Shown here piece by piece: positions 1 through 9,087 of a stretch of 64,000 nt of DNA (position 1 is its first letter; the number at the start of each line of letters is the position of its first letter). Origin of the DNA: Roseburia zhanii. GTDB lineage: Bacteria; Bacillota; Clostridia; Lachnospirales; Lachnospiraceae. The notes under the pieces were generated by a model. That model worked only from the letters and a program-made list of their open reading frames with translations, was not told the origin of the DNA and did no database searches. Location of the stretch: assembly GCF_014287635.1 (NCBI RefSeq), contig NZ_JACOPH010000004.1, positions 1 to 64,000 of the forward strand, given 5' to 3'. A program made the position numbers and the translations under genes.

Positions 1-29
1 CGGATGGATTCAAAAATATCTTTATACAT
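1..29 (-). CDS. 5' end of an unidentified gene leaving the window
   Basis: An ATG at 29 on the minus strand sits 6 bases after a GGAGGT ribosome site (36-41). Only nine codons are visible (MYKDIFESI), too few to identify a product. It is divergent from the methyltransferase gene at 365. The good ribosome site is the only support. Confidence 0.4.
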
Positions 30-364
30 AATAAAACCTCCAGAATAAGTAGTGTTAATAATTACATCTACCTATTCGGAGGTGCATTAGCGTCATAATT
101 CCGATTGCGGAAGAGACTGAAAAATGTTATTCTTATCATAGGCAGTGGAGCTTTCTTAGTTCAGTTGTTTCGTGTGGTAACTTAACAATAACGGATTATG
201 GAAAGTAATTCCACTGCTTTTTAATAAAAATAAAACTGCGCCACAGCCTTGGCAGGCCATCGCGCAGCGATTTTGTTCAATCGGTATTTGGCGATTTAGT
301 AGATCCCGATAGATAAGCTTTATAGGGAACAGAAAATTTGAAGTTTACAGCGAGGTAAAAGTTT
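30..364. other. intergenic region with a leader hairpin
   Basis: No firm gene seen. The main structure is a long stem-loop with arms at 142-149 and 210-217 (GCAGTGGA / TCCACTGC), extended inside by CTTTC / GAAAG and followed by a T run at 218-222. It resembles an intrinsic terminator or attenuator in the leader of the methyltransferase gene. A second GC-rich stem (CTGCGC / GCGCAG, about 236-264) follows. Short open frames of 26-40 codons cross the first hairpin but none has a convincing start. Confidence 0.4.
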
Positions 365-1129
365 ATGAATAACTATAATGAAGTGAAAAAATCATTTGGT
401 ACACAAGCAGAGAAATTTGCTTCATATCATATGTCTAAGGCAGAATATACCGATTATTTGATTCGTAGTATTCAGGCAAAGGGCAATGAACATGCATTGG
501 AGGTTGCTGCTGGAACCTGTATATGTGGAAGAGCAGTGGCTCCTTATGTTAAGGACATTACTTGTTTGGATTTGACAGAAGCAATGTTGGAGCAGGGAAA
601 AAAACTGGCAAAGCAAGAAGGTATTCAGAACATATCATTTGTATCGGGGAATGCGGAATGCTTACCTTTTGAAGATGAAACATTTGACCTTGTGATTACA
701 AGACTTTCATTGCACCATTTTGTTGAGCCTGAAAAGCCTTTTCGGGAGATGCAACGAGTTTTGAAAAAAGGTGGAAAACTTGTTATTTGGGATATGGTAG
801 CGACTACAGAAGAATTGCGTGAAACTAATGACGCTATTGAAACGATGCGTGATAACTCACATACAAGAATACTTAGCAGAGAAGAATTTGAAGCATTGTT
901 TGAGGATGCTTTTGAGCTTCAGCTTGAAGAAACAACACTTGTTCCTGTAAATCTACAAAGTTGGATGGATTTGACAAGTACACCAGAGGATATTCAAAAA
1001 GATATTATTGATAAAATGGAATACGATTTGAATGGTGGAGATAAAACAGGTTTTAATCCCTATATCAAGGAGGGACAAATATGCTTTGACCATAGGTGGT
1101 TATTGCTGATTGGAAAAAAGGAAAACTAA
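365..1129 (+). CDS. class I SAM-dependent methyltransferase
   Basis: A 254-residue protein of the UbiE/type 11 methyltransferase kind, expected to transfer a methyl group from S-adenosylmethionine to an unknown small molecule in the cytoplasm. Motif I is at about residues 45-52 (LEVAAGTC, slightly off the usual ExGxGxG), the acidic ribose contact follows at about 68-70 (CLDL), and NAECLPFEDETFD then LHHF mark motifs II and III. The start is preceded by GAGGT nine bases upstream. It is the first of three same-strand genes. The substrate cannot be read from the sequence. The multi-hairpin leader upstream suggests attenuation control. Confidence 0.8.
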   Translation: MNNYNEVKKSFGTQAEKFASYHMSKAEYTDYLIRSIQAKGNEHALEVAAGTCICGRAVAPYVKDITCLDLTEAMLEQGKKLAKQEGIQNISFVSGNAECLPFEDETFDLVITRLSLHHFVEPEKPFREMQRVLKKGGKLVIWDMVATTEELRETNDAIETMRDNSHTRILSREEFEALFEDAFELQLEETTLVPVNLQSWMDLTSTPEDIQKDIIDKMEYDLNGGDKTGFNPYIKEGQICFDHRWLLLIGKKEN

Positions 1130-1200
1130 TCCCCATTTATCAAGAAAAAGAAACTTTCAGTTTATAGAGTTAAAAAATATAAGTTAAGGAGGCATGTATT

Positions 1201-1869
1201 ATGAAAAAAGTAATCTATCTGCTTGTATTATGTATGGTGCTGGGAATGGCTGGATGTGGAACGAATCAAGAAAATAAAGAACCTGTGTCTGGAAATGTGT
1301 CCGTAGAAACAGAAAATAAAGAAAATGATGATGTAGTACAAAATGAGCAAATAGCAGATACTGGCTCATATCCTCCATGTGTTATGGTTGATGGTGTTAT
1401 ATATAAAGACACAGGATATGTAGCGTCAATGCCTGGTTGTGGAACAATGGATGGAGAAATTGTGTCAACAGTGGCAGGGACAGAGTTACCATCTGAAAAT
1501 AATCAATCAAATTTCGGAAGCGGATATCATTATCAAAGGAGTTCTGAAGGTCAGCTCATAGTAGTCATTGATGACGAACGAATCATATTTAGAGATATTG
1601 AAAAAGATGATACGTCTATTCCAATAGAGGTTATCAATTTTAATGCAAAAGTAAAAGAAATTACCGATGATGGAGAACTTCTTGTAACGCATGTGAGTAC
1701 AGCTGAAGGCTTTTGTCAGATGAATGATGGAGAGTATTATGTATCGGCAGAAAATTTAGCGGAAGATGTTCAGGTGGGAGATATCGTTACAATATGGTCT
1801 AATGGAATGATTCAAGAAACATACCCTGCTCAATTGGGGGTAGTTTATAGAATCATTAAAACACAATAA
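1201..1869 (+). CDS. lipoprotein of unknown function
   Basis: A 222-residue secreted lipoprotein. The N-terminus has KK, a hydrophobic stretch and a lipobox (MAGC) with the modified cysteine at residue 19, then a low-complexity acidic/Asn linker to about residue 55. The folded part carries several Cys and Gly residues (YPPCVMVDGVIYKDTG, MPGCGTMDGEI) and probably beta structure. A ribosome site AAGGAGG lies 8 bases before the ATG. I do not recognise the domain; similar small lipoproteins occur in Clostridia. It could share a transcript with the methyltransferase 71 bases upstream. Confidence 0.75.
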   Translation: MKKVIYLLVLCMVLGMAGCGTNQENKEPVSGNVSVETENKENDDVVQNEQIADTGSYPPCVMVDGVIYKDTGYVASMPGCGTMDGEIVSTVAGTELPSENNQSNFGSGYHYQRSSEGQLIVVIDDERIIFRDIEKDDTSIPIEVINFNAKVKEITDDGELLVTHVSTAEGFCQMNDGEYYVSAENLAEDVQVGDIVTIWSNGMIQETYPAQLGVVYRIIKTQ

Positions 1870-1930
1870 TTAGTCAAATTCTAATTTATCAGAAAATGAG
1901 GAATAGTTGAAATAGAGGCGCTATAATAAC

Positions 1931-2254
1931 ATGAAGATTGAAGGGAACCAGAAAGAACTGGATGCAATGGTAGAATTTCATAAGGGAAACCGTGTCGAGG
2001 GACTGAGACTGCAAGAAGAATTTGCAGCGGAATTTCGTAAGGAGTATAAAGACAAAGATCACTGTCCTTGCCTAAAAGCCTGTCGTTATCACGGAAACTG
2101 TAAGGAATGTGTAGCAATCCACAGAGCGCATCAGGAACATGTTCCTAATTGTATGCGACCATTGATTAATAAAAAATTGAAATTGATGTCAGAATTAACA
2201 GAGCATACCTTGGCAAATGAAATAGAAGCTCCACATGAGATTTTAAGAAAATAG
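1931..2254 (+). CDS. small Cys/His-rich protein
   Basis: A 107-residue cytoplasmic protein with a dense metal-binding-like centre: cysteines at 45, 47, 51, 57, 60 and 74 and histidines at 54, 64, 67 and 70 (CPCLKACRYHGNCKECVAIH). This pattern fits a family of short clostridial proteins annotated only as cysteine-rich or DUF6485-like; zinc binding is inference. The ribosome site is weak (AGAGGCG). The stop lies about 8 bases before the proposed left end of the mobile element, and the gene has no terminator until the one at 13879 beyond the element. Confidence 0.65.
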   Translation: MKIEGNQKELDAMVEFHKGNRVEGLRLQEEFAAEFRKEYKDKDHCPCLKACRYHGNCKECVAIHRAHQEHVPNCMRPLINKKLKLMSELTEHTLANEIEAPHEILRK

Positions 2255-2560
2255 GCAAGTCAAATTCCAGTTGATATTTCACATATTTTAGGAAATTTAA
2301 TAACTGTTATATTTGATTATCAAATTCTTCGCAAACCCTTGAAAATACTAAGTTTGTAGCAAGTGAACTTTCCCTTACTCTTTCCCTTGTGTTACATTTT
2401 CCCATTGCTTTTCATGAACCTTAATATGGGAAAAATTAAGGGAAAGAAAATTTCATAACACAATATAACATATAACAATAACGACATGGTGAACTGATTG
2501 AAATGTTTTCGATATTTAACTCTGTAACTGATTATCAAAAGAAAATGGAGATAAGATACG
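2255..2560. other. left end of the mobile element with nested inverted repeats
   Basis: No gene seen. It holds the 11-bp AAATTCCAGTT copy (2262-2272), two direct copies of CTTTCCCTT (2368-2376 and 2380-2388), the inverted copy TAAGGGAAAG at 2437-2446, and an inner inverted pair TTTTCCCAT / ATGGGAAAA (2397-2405, 2426-2434). TTTCCCTTGTG at 2381-2391 is repeated next to the integrase gene at 13738-13748. These look like recombinase arm-binding sites. Confidence 0.5.
2262..2272 (+). repeat. candidate attL core repeat
   Basis: AAATTCCAGTT here is repeated in the same orientation at 13850-13860, beyond the integrase gene. The two copies enclose all the mobility genes. An 11-bp match is short, so the assignment depends on the additional shared motifs at both ends. 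Confidence 0.4.
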
Positions 2561-2800
2561 ATGAGAACAATTTATGCAGAATATAATATAAACCACGATA
2601 GTATTGATGTTTACACAAGTGCTGGATATATGCTTCGCATTGATTGCTGGGAAGCTGAAAAAAATTTAAAAACCACATATGGATCAGAATGTGCGCTTAC
2701 TTCATTGGCTGTGGATGAGCCTTTGGAATATGCAAGATTATATCTTGATGGCAATTTACAGATGTGGGTGGATACAGAAGATTCATTAGAACTTTATTAA
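2561..2800 (+). CDS. small hypothetical protein (DUF6061-like)
   Basis: A 79-residue acidic protein (MRTIYAEYN...DSLELY) with no signal peptide or membrane segment. It resembles the short DUF6061-type proteins common in mobile elements of Clostridia, with the pattern of a first strand, a Cys-containing LRIDCWEAE segment and a YARLYLDG segment; this match is from memory and tentative. GGAG lies 10 bases upstream of the ATG. It is the first gene inside the proposed element and is followed by a strong terminator. Confidence 0.6.
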   Translation: MRTIYAEYNINHDSIDVYTSAGYMLRIDCWEAEKNLKTTYGSECALTSLAVDEPLEYARLYLDGNLQMWVDTEDSLELY

Positions 2801-2894
2801 GCAAGAAGTGAGATAGTGTTGTAGGGAGTTTCCTGTAGTTAAAGATACCACACCCGATATGATGAACCCACGCTTATACACTACCAGCTATGAT

Positions 2895-2935
2895 AAAAGA
2901 AAGGACAGCAATTTGACACTGCTGTCCTTTCTTTT
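2895..2935 (+). terminator. intrinsic terminator
   Basis: A 16-bp perfect stem (AAAAGAAAGGACAGCA / TGCTGTCCTTTCTTTT) with a 9-base loop. It closes the transcript of the 79-residue gene and isolates it from the two-component operon. Confidence 0.85.
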
Positions 2936-2987
2936 ATAAAATTGCAGTACACAGAAAAAAGCTGTAAAATGAAAAATATATTTGTCC

Positions 2988-3021
2988 TTGTAACAATTCT
3001 CGGACATTTGCCTGTTATACT
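2988..3021 (+). promoter_or_regulatory. promoter and operator of the two-component operon
   Basis: TTGTAACA (2988-2995) and CTCGGACATTTG (2999-3010) precede a -10-like TATACT (3016-3021). The same two words recur in front of the ABC transporter genes at 4787-4860, so they are probably the binding site of the response regulator, allowing autoregulation. Confidence 0.55.
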
Positions 3022-3049
3022 ATCTGCAAAAAGAAAAGGAAGTGATAAT

Positions 3050-3739
3050 ATGAAGCATATTTTAATTGTCGAAGATGATAATCTTTTGAATAAAACGCTT
3101 ACTTATAATTTGGAATTGGACGGTTACACAATAACTTCTGTTCTGAATGCAAGGACAGCCGCTGAATCATTAAAAACAAACATTTTTGATTTGGTATTGC
3201 TGGATATAAATTTACCAGACGGAAATGGTTATGACCTATGCCGTCTTATCAAGCCAGAGCATCCTGATACAGTAGTTATATTTCTAACTGCCAACGATCA
3301 GGAAAGCAATCAGATACGGGGATATGAAGCTGGTGCAGTGGATTATATCACGAAACCTTTTTCGATTAGTGCTTTGCAGCGAAAAATCAAAGCCATGTTC
3401 GCTATGTTGGAGCATCACAAACCAGCTAAGGATATTTACGAGGATGGTAGCTTGTTTCTGGATTTTTCGGAACAATTTGCAAGTTTGAACGGGAAACCAT
3501 TAGCACTTTCTGCGATGGAATATAAAATGTTGAACCTATTTCTTAAAAATCCGAAGCAGGTACTTACTCGCCAACAATTTTTAGAAAAACTGTGGGATGT
3601 TGATGAAAAATATGTAGATGAACATACCCTTACTACTTCTATCAGCCGTATTCGCAGTAAGATTGAAGCGGATGGCGACACATATATCAAAACGGTTTAT
3701 GGTATGGGGTATCAATGGACAGGAGGCGAAAAGAAATGA
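3050..3739 (+). CDS. OmpR-family response regulator
   Basis: A 229-residue DNA-binding response regulator. The receiver domain has the acidic pair at residues 9-10 (VEDD), the phospho-acceptor Asp52 (LLDINLPDG), Thr80 (FLTAND) and Lys102 (TKPF). A winged-helix output domain covers about 128-225 (VLTRQQFLEKLW, HTLTTSISRIRSKI, VYGMGYQW). The ATG at 3050 follows AAGGAAG; an upstream in-frame start at 2942 would add 36 residues that lie over the promoter. The stop overlaps the kinase start (ATGA). It probably activates the adjacent exporter in response to a cell-envelope antimicrobial. Confidence 0.92.
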   Translation: MKHILIVEDDNLLNKTLTYNLELDGYTITSVLNARTAAESLKTNIFDLVLLDINLPDGNGYDLCRLIKPEHPDTVVIFLTANDQESNQIRGYEAGAVDYITKPFSISALQRKIKAMFAMLEHHKPAKDIYEDGSLFLDFSEQFASLNGKPLALSAMEYKMLNLFLKNPKQVLTRQQFLEKLWDVDEKYVDEHTLTTSISRIRSKIEADGDTYIKTVYGMGYQWTGGEKK

Positions 3740-4767
3740 ATCTGAATAACCTTTCTGCTAAGAAAATTTGTAGACTGGTTAGTGCTGGCATGGTTTTCTC
3801 TATGCTGGTAATTACCGGTATTTTCGGCGGTATAATGCAGGATATACGAATTTTTATAGTGGGTGGAACATTGACACTCTGTGCGTTTTTCTGGATTTGG
3901 CTATTGGTGCTGATTTTTGGAAAACGCCTTTCTCATTTTACTTCTAATTTGTGCCGGACGCTGGACAACATGATTGATGGAAACGAGGAATTACAAAAGT
4001 CAAATGATAGTGAAACTCTTTTTGCCCGTATCAACCACCGCTTAATTCGGTTGTATGAGATTATGCAGAAAAACCGGCACAAGGTAGACATGGAACGACA
4101 GGAGCTTCAAATGCTGATTTCTGATATTTCACATCAAGTTAAAACGCCTGTCAGCAATTTGCAAATGGTAACGGACACACTTTTAACAAAGCCTGTTTCA
4201 GAAGAAGAACGGATGGACTTTTTACAAGGCATACGTAGTCAGACTGATAAACTGGATTTTCTGTTCCAAGCACTGGTTAAAACGTCCCGGTTGGAAACCG
4301 GAGCAATACGATTAGAAAAGAAAGACAGCAGCTTATTCCATACGCTTGCACAAGCCATGAGCAGTATTGTATATGCCGCAGAGAAAAAAGAAATTGCTGT
4401 ATCCGTGGATTGCCCGGAAAATTTGATAATCTCCCATGACAGCAAGTGGACAAGCGAAGCCCTTTTCAATCTGCTGGACAATGCAGTAAAATACACTCCG
4501 TCAGGTGGAAAGATTTCTGTATCAGTGGTTCAGTGGGAAATGTACGTAGAGGTCAAAGTGACCGACACCGGCAAGGGCATTTCAGAAAGCAATCAGGCTG
4601 CCATCTTCCGGCGCTTCTATCGTGAGGAAGAAGTACACGATCAACAGGGTGTGGGAATAGGTTTGTATTTGGCTCGTGAGATTGTAACAAGGCAAGGGGG
4701 CTATATCAAGGTTGTTTCAGAGCTGAGGCAAGGCTCAGAATTTTCTATTATGCTTCCTGTAAGGTAA
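3736..4767 (+). CDS. membrane sensor histidine kinase, BceS-like
   Basis: A 343-residue kinase. Two membrane segments (about 15-33 and 38-62) are joined by only a few residues, so there is no real extracellular sensor; such intramembrane-sensing kinases usually take their signal from the partner ABC permease. His133 lies in the H box (SDISHQVKTP), followed by the N box (LLDNAVKYTP), G1 (DTGKGI), F box and G2 (GVGIGLYLA). AGGAGG precedes the ATG at 3736, which overlaps the regulator's stop. Known from the Bce/Psd family: kinase, regulator and transporter together detect and remove peptide antibiotics. Confidence 0.9.
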   Translation: MNLNNLSAKKICRLVSAGMVFSMLVITGIFGGIMQDIRIFIVGGTLTLCAFFWIWLLVLIFGKRLSHFTSNLCRTLDNMIDGNEELQKSNDSETLFARINHRLIRLYEIMQKNRHKVDMERQELQMLISDISHQVKTPVSNLQMVTDTLLTKPVSEEERMDFLQGIRSQTDKLDFLFQALVKTSRLETGAIRLEKKDSSLFHTLAQAMSSIVYAAEKKEIAVSVDCPENLIISHDSKWTSEALFNLLDNAVKYTPSGGKISVSVVQWEMYVEVKVTDTGKGISESNQAAIFRRFYREEEVHDQQGVGIGLYLAREIVTRQGGYIKVVSELRQGSEFSIMLPVR

Positions 4768-4786
4768 GATATAACCACTTTTTTTG

Positions 4787-4875
4787 AAATGTCCGAGCGT
4801 TGTAACATTTCACTCTGATTTTCGATAAAAATTTTTTCTATCTCGGACATTTGTGTAACATTTGTGGTTTACAAT
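4787..4875 (+). promoter_or_regulatory. response-regulator operator and promoter of the ABC exporter
   Basis: AAATGTCCGAG (4787-4797) and CTCGGACATTT (4842-4852) are perfect inverted copies, each next to a TGTAACA word (4801-4807; 4854-4860). A -10-like TACAAT lies at 4870-4875 without a good -35, as expected for an activated promoter. The half-site matches the one at 2999-3010. Confidence 0.6.
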
Positions 4876-4918
4876 GGCTTTATCAACAGATAGAAAGCCT
4901 TGAAAGGAGCATTTGAAT

Positions 4919-5584
4919 ATGAGCATTTTACAAACAATCGACTTAAAGAAGTATTACGGCACAGAACCAAATATTACTCGTGCCCTTAATGGTGTAAATT
5001 TTACTGTGGAACAGGGAGAATTTGTTGCCGTAGTTGGAACTTCCGGCAGCGGTAAGTCTACATTGCTTCACATGATGGGAGGACTTGATACCCCCACTTC
5101 CGGCAGCGTGATTGTACGGGGAGAAGAACTCGCAAAAAAGAATGATGATGAATTGACAATTTTCCGCCGTCGTAACATCGGATTTATCTTCCAAAATTAT
5201 AATCTGGTTCCGATTTTGAATGTATATGAAAATATCGTCCTGCCTGTGGAACTGGATGGCGATACAGTAGACCAGAAATTTATGGACGAAGTTGTGTATA
5301 TGTTGGCTTTAGAAGATAAACTGGAAAATATGCCGAACAATCTTTCAGGCGGTCAACAGCAACGTGTAGCGATTGCACGAGCTTTAATTACGAAGCCTGC
5401 GATTATCCTTGCTGATGAACCGACCGGAAATCTTGATAGCAAGACCAGTGCAGATGTGTTAGGGCTTTTGAAGCATACCAGCGGAGAATTTAATCAGACC
5501 ATTGTAATGATTACTCACAACAACGAGATCGCTCAACTCGCAGACCGCATTGTACGGATTGAAGATGGTAAAATTGTTGGCTAA
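4919..5584 (+). CDS. ABC transporter ATP-binding protein (LolD/BceA type)
   Basis: A 221-residue ATPase that powers the FtsX-type permease encoded directly downstream. Walker A is at residues 40-48 (GTSGSGKST), the signature is [15 protein letters not shown], Walker B is [12 protein letters not shown], and the switch His is in MITHNNEIA. The ATG at 4919 has AAAGGAG nine bases upstream; a TTG two codons earlier is too close to the ribosome site. Its promoter carries the response-regulator motif, tying expression to the neighbouring two-component system. Predicted role: export or target-release of a peptide antibiotic; the substrate is not identifiable. Confidence 0.92.
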   Translation: MSILQTIDLKKYYGTEPNITRALNGVNFTVEQGEFVAVVGTSGSGKSTLLHMMGGLDTPTSGSVIVRGEELAKKNDDELTIFRRRNIGFIFQNYNLVPILNVYENIVLPVELDGDTVDQKFMDEVVYMLALEDKLENMPNNLSGGQQQRVAIARALITKPAIILADEPTGNLDSKTSADVLGLLKHTSGEFNQTIVMITHNNEIAQLADRIVRIEDGKIVG

Positions 5585-5598
5585 AGGAGGTGGGAATT

Positions 5599-7926
5599 AT
5601 GAATTATCCTTTTGAAAATGATACCAGTGCAGTAATTAAAAAATTAGCACGAAAAAGTGTGCGTTTTGATAAGAAGAAAAACTTATTTTGCCTTTCGGCA
5701 ATTATTGTAGCCGTTGCTATGATAATGATGTCGTTGCTCACAGTGCAAAATATCATTTATCAAAATCAGAAAGAAATCGAAGGATTACATCAAGGGATTT
5801 TCTTTGACATTACGCAGGACAGTAAAGAAAAGTTGTTAGCAAACGAAGAAGTAAAAAGTGTAGGACTTTCCTGTAATATCAAAACAGTGAAAGAAAATTC
5901 TAAAGAACTGTCTCTGATTTATTATGATGATGACATGCTTAGTTTGATTCCTGCCTTTGACGGAAAATATCCAGAGAAAGCAAGTGAAATTGCTGTTACA
6001 GATGCCTTTTTTGCCAGTGAAAATAAGTCTCCGGAAATCAACGCCATAGTTCAGTTGAATCTGGATGGTACTTTGAAGAATTATACTATTGTTGGTATTT
6101 ATCATGATAAAACTTCTACCGCTTATCCTGTTTTTGTTTCACTTGAAAAATGCCGGGAATTACGTGGAAATAACCTGCTTAATGGATATGTTTGGCTTGA
6201 AAATGCAGATACCCTTACAAAAGACGAAGCAACAGAAATATTATCTCAAATTTCAGAGGAGACTGGACTGAATAATTGGACAGTCAGCAGTTACTATGAT
6301 TATGTAAATACAACTTTGTCCTTCAGTAATTATGCGGTATATGGTGTAGTTGCTGCCATTTTGTTTTTAGCTGCCGCACTTGTAATTTACAGCATTTTCT
6401 ATATTTCGGTTGGACAAAAAGTTGCTGAGTTCGGACAGCTTCGGACAATAGGGGCAAGTAAAAAGCAAATTTATAAAATAGTTCTTAAACAGGGTTATAT
6501 GCTTGCAGTTCCGGGGATTTTAATTGGTAGTATCATGGGAACGATCATCAGCTATTGTCTGCAATCAAAAGGCTGGTCAGTATTTGCATTTATTGTTTCT
6601 CTATGTGGCGCATGCCTTTTTGGAATACTGCTTGTTTATATTAGTGTTCGTAAACCAGCAAAAATTGCAGCGAATACTTCTCCAATTTCCGCCCTGAAAA
6701 ATCCAGTGGGAATTGTAAATTACCGCACTCACAAAAGACATCGTATTACGCCTGTATATTTAGCGAAAATCAGCTTTTCCAGAAACAGAAAAAAATCTCT
6801 ATTGACCATTTTATCATTGGGACTGTGCGGAGTTATATTTTTCCTTGCAGCAAGTTATCAGAGTTCTTTTAATGCCGAGAGTATGGCTCGTTATTGGGAT
6901 ATGAAGTACGGAGATTTCAAAATCAGCATTGATTTAGAAAACGAAAGTGAAAATTTGGATGCTCTCTTGCAGAAAGAATATTTTTCTGATTATGTAAAGC
7001 GTGTTGGAGATATAGAGGGAGTTAGCAATATATTTACTTATGCTACCGTACCAGTTGATTTCTCAACAGACAATGATATTTCAGATAGCACCTTGATGCT
7101 CGGCTATAATGAAAAGGATTTGGCGTCGCTAAATGCAGCGGTTTTGTCTGGAAATATTACTGATGATACAGAATTAGTTGTAAGTGATCCCGAACGTATT
7201 TATGATGTTTACCATTGGAAACCTCAAATTGGGGATACTGTGACCTTTAATTTCAAAAATCATAGTGGTAAAACAATAACAAAAGCATTCAAAATTGGTG
7301 CAATCACTTCCAGCAATGATGGAATGGGTGGCTATATTTTCAGAATGCCGGAAAATATGCTCAAAGAACTTGCAGGTTATGACTGTACATACGCAATCGA
7401 AATACAAGCAGAAGCTGAATATCAGGAGATAATCGAGCAAGAACTCAAATTACTCGTTTCTGACAATAGGGATGTTCGCTTACAAACCCTTCAAGATTTT
7501 ATTGTAGAACACCAATCAGACAATCGTGCAGGTTTTACATTAGCTTATGCGATTGCAGCCATCTTGTGGATATTTGCGGTCATCAATCAAATCAATCTTA
7601 CTGTGACAAATCTTTTATCACAGAAACAGGAAATGGGCACACTAAAATCTATTGGTATGACAAATAAGCAGTTGAAGCAAGCATTTATGATGGAAGGTCT
7701 TTTTACTACTTTGATTGCATTGCTTATAACTGCTGTTGTTGGAATCCCCGGCGGATATGCAATCGGTATATTTTTGAAAAATGCAGGCATGTCTACGGGA
7801 TTTGTATTTCCGGTTGTTGCTTTTACTCTTTTTGCTGTTGCTATGTTTATGCTTGAAAGTTTGATGACAATATTGCTTATTCATTCATGGAAGAAGCAAT
7901 CTGTTATTGCAATAATGCGAAATTGA
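5599..7926 (+). CDS. FtsX-type ABC transporter permease
   Basis: A 775-residue membrane protein with two FtsX-like units. Each unit has a leading membrane segment (about residues 27-50 and 395-415), a large extracellular domain (about 55-240 and 420-640) and three terminal membrane helices (about 245-355 and 645-770). ATG at 5599 follows AAAGGAGG with 8-base spacing; a GTG inside the ribosome site is unlikely. It starts 14 bases after the ATPase stop. Architecture and neighbours fit antimicrobial-peptide resistance exporters of the BceB/VraG sort, although the doubled extracellular domain is larger than in BceB. Confidence 0.88.
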   Translation: MNYPFENDTSAVIKKLARKSVRFDKKKNLFCLSAIIVAVAMIMMSLLTVQNIIYQNQKEIEGLHQGIFFDITQDSKEKLLANEEVKSVGLSCNIKTVKENSKELSLIYYDDDMLSLIPAFDGKYPEKASEIAVTDAFFASENKSPEINAIVQLNLDGTLKNYTIVGIYHDKTSTAYPVFVSLEKCRELRGNNLLNGYVWLENADTLTKDEATEILSQISEETGLNNWTVSSYYDYVNTTLSFSNYAVYGVVAAILFLAAALVIYSIFYISVGQKVAEFGQLRTIGASKKQIYKIVLKQGYMLAVPGILIGSIMGTIISYCLQSKGWSVFAFIVSLCGACLFGILLVYISVRKPAKIAANTSPISALKNPVGIVNYRTHKRHRITPVYLAKISFSRNRKKSLLTILSLGLCGVIFFLAASYQSSFNAESMARYWDMKYGDFKISIDLENESENLDALLQKEYFSDYVKRVGDIEGVSNIFTYATVPVDFSTDNDISDSTLMLGYNEKDLASLNAAVLSGNITDDTELVVSDPERIYDVYHWKPQIGDTVTFNFKNHSGKTITKAFKIGAITSSNDGMGGYIFRMPENMLKELAGYDCTYAIEIQAEAEYQEIIEQELKLLVSDNRDVRLQTLQDFIVEHQSDNRAGFTLAYAIAAILWIFAVINQINLTVTNLLSQKQEMGTLKSIGMTNKQLKQAFMMEGLFTTLIALLITAVVGIPGGYAIGIFLKNAGMSTGFVFPVVAFTLFAVAMFMLESLMTILLIHSWKKQSVIAIMRN

Positions 7927-7981
7927 TGATAGAAAGCTTTTCATATCTCGGTCAGCTCCACAATTACATTACTCTGCTGAT

Positions 7982-8015
7982 ACAGCCAGTCCGTAAATTC
8001 TTTCGGGCTGGCTGT
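7982..8015 (+). terminator. intrinsic terminator of the exporter operon
   Basis: ACAGCCAGTCC pairs with GGGCTGGCTGT around an AT-rich loop, followed by a T-rich tract. It ends the rightward cargo operon. A second small hairpin at 8094-8111 (TTACTGT / ACAGTAA) lies just past the end of the leftward mob genes. Confidence 0.75.
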
Positions 8016-8121
8016 TCCTGTTTTTACAGCCTTTTTTCTCTGTAATACTTCTTTTCATACAGTAAATTTTCACTAGGCTGGTATGGAGTAATTTTACTGT
8101 CTATACAGTAAGTTGAAAATA

Positions 8122-9087
8122 CTAATATGGTCTTTTTTCTAACCAAACTTTAAGATAACATCTAATTCCAACATATGCGCCCTGCGAAAGTACGAAAAGC
8201 AATAGAAGATTTACTGACAGTACTTTTTTGATTGATTCTCCAAAATAAATGACAATAGCAACACTTGTCAGTATCATTAGTAGAGTAATAACATCCCAAC
8301 AGTTTTTCTTATATAATTCTATAACCTTTATTTCTATCAGTATCGCCAGCATCCCTGTTCCTGCCATACATATTCCTACAATCAATATTAGCAATAACCA
8401 ATATACCATTCCGGCTATAAAAGCATTTGGAATTTTTGTACTAATCTGTGCCGCAGAATGCCCGGCATCAATCGTCCATCCGACAAAGGTTTGTATGAAT
8501 GATGCTAAATCATTGAAGAATGATTTACAATCGACAAGGAACATATCTGACTGTACTGCCTGAAAAAGAGTGGTTGTCAACGAATACCATGCAAGAAGGA
8601 ACAAGGTTGTTTGGAACATTACCGTTTTTGCTTTATACTGTCCTGCAAGTCGCTCTTTTTGTGTTTCGTATTTTGCTTTTGCATTCTGATAGGCTGTCCG
8701 GTTACAGGCTTCACATTTTTCATAGAGTACCGGCTTTTCTACCGGTATTTCTACGATTTTCTGATGTGTCCGGGCATAATCCCGTTCCTGTGTTAAATAG
8801 CATATTTTATCTTGACATTCCTCTATCATGACGTTTGCGCTTCGCAACTTCTCTTTCTCGATCCGCAATGCTCTGTCTGCCAGCTTCAAGTCGTTCTTTA
8901 ATGCTTGAATATTCCCGGCTCTGTTCTCTTTGTTTAATTTCTCGTTCAAGGTCAGAGATTCGCTGAGCTGCGTCTTCAGTTCCACGATAAGCTGTTCTTT
9001 CTGTTCTAGTTCTTCTTGTATCTCCTCGGTCAAGAGCAGAAGTTCTTCCAACTGTTCGGCGTTCTTTGATTCTCTGGATTCGTTCAT
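8122..9087 (-). CDS. coiled-coil membrane protein of mobilizable elements (DUF6040-like)
   Basis: A 321-residue protein. Residues about 9-105 are a Glu/Leu/Lys-rich coiled coil, then PVEKPV, a CxxC pair (Cys125, Cys128), and four likely membrane helices (about 158-177, 223-252, 263-283, 289-308). This layout matches proteins labelled DUF6040 found beside MobA/MobL relaxases; their function is unknown, and a membrane partner of mobilization is inference. AAGGA stands 10 bases before the ATG. The first 281 bases lie inside the relaxase gene in another frame, so this stretch codes for two proteins on the same strand. Confidence 0.75.
   Translation of the reverse strand: MNESRESKNAEQLEELLLLTEEIQEELEQKEQLIVELKTQLSESLTLNEKLNKENRAGNIQALKNDLKLADRALRIEKEKLRSANVMIEECQDKICYLTQERDYARTHQKIVEIPVEKPVLYEKCEACNRTAYQNAKAKYETQKERLAGQYKAKTVMFQTTLFLLAWYSLTTTLFQAVQSDMFLVDCKSFFNDLASFIQTFVGWTIDAGHSAAQISTKIPNAFIAGMVYWLLLILIVGICMAGTGMLAILIEIKVIELYKKNCWDVITLLMILTSVAIVIYFGESIKKVLSVNLLLLFVLSQGAYVGIRCYLKVWLEKRPY

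Noticed and set aside
2942..3049. Upstream in-frame extension of the response regulator
   Set aside because: It would place the start before the operator and promoter; the ATG at 3050 has the ribosome site and matches the family start.
8249..8831. Plus-strand frames opposite the DUF6040-like gene
   Set aside because: No ribosome sites and no domain character; they mirror the hydrophobic helices of the real gene.
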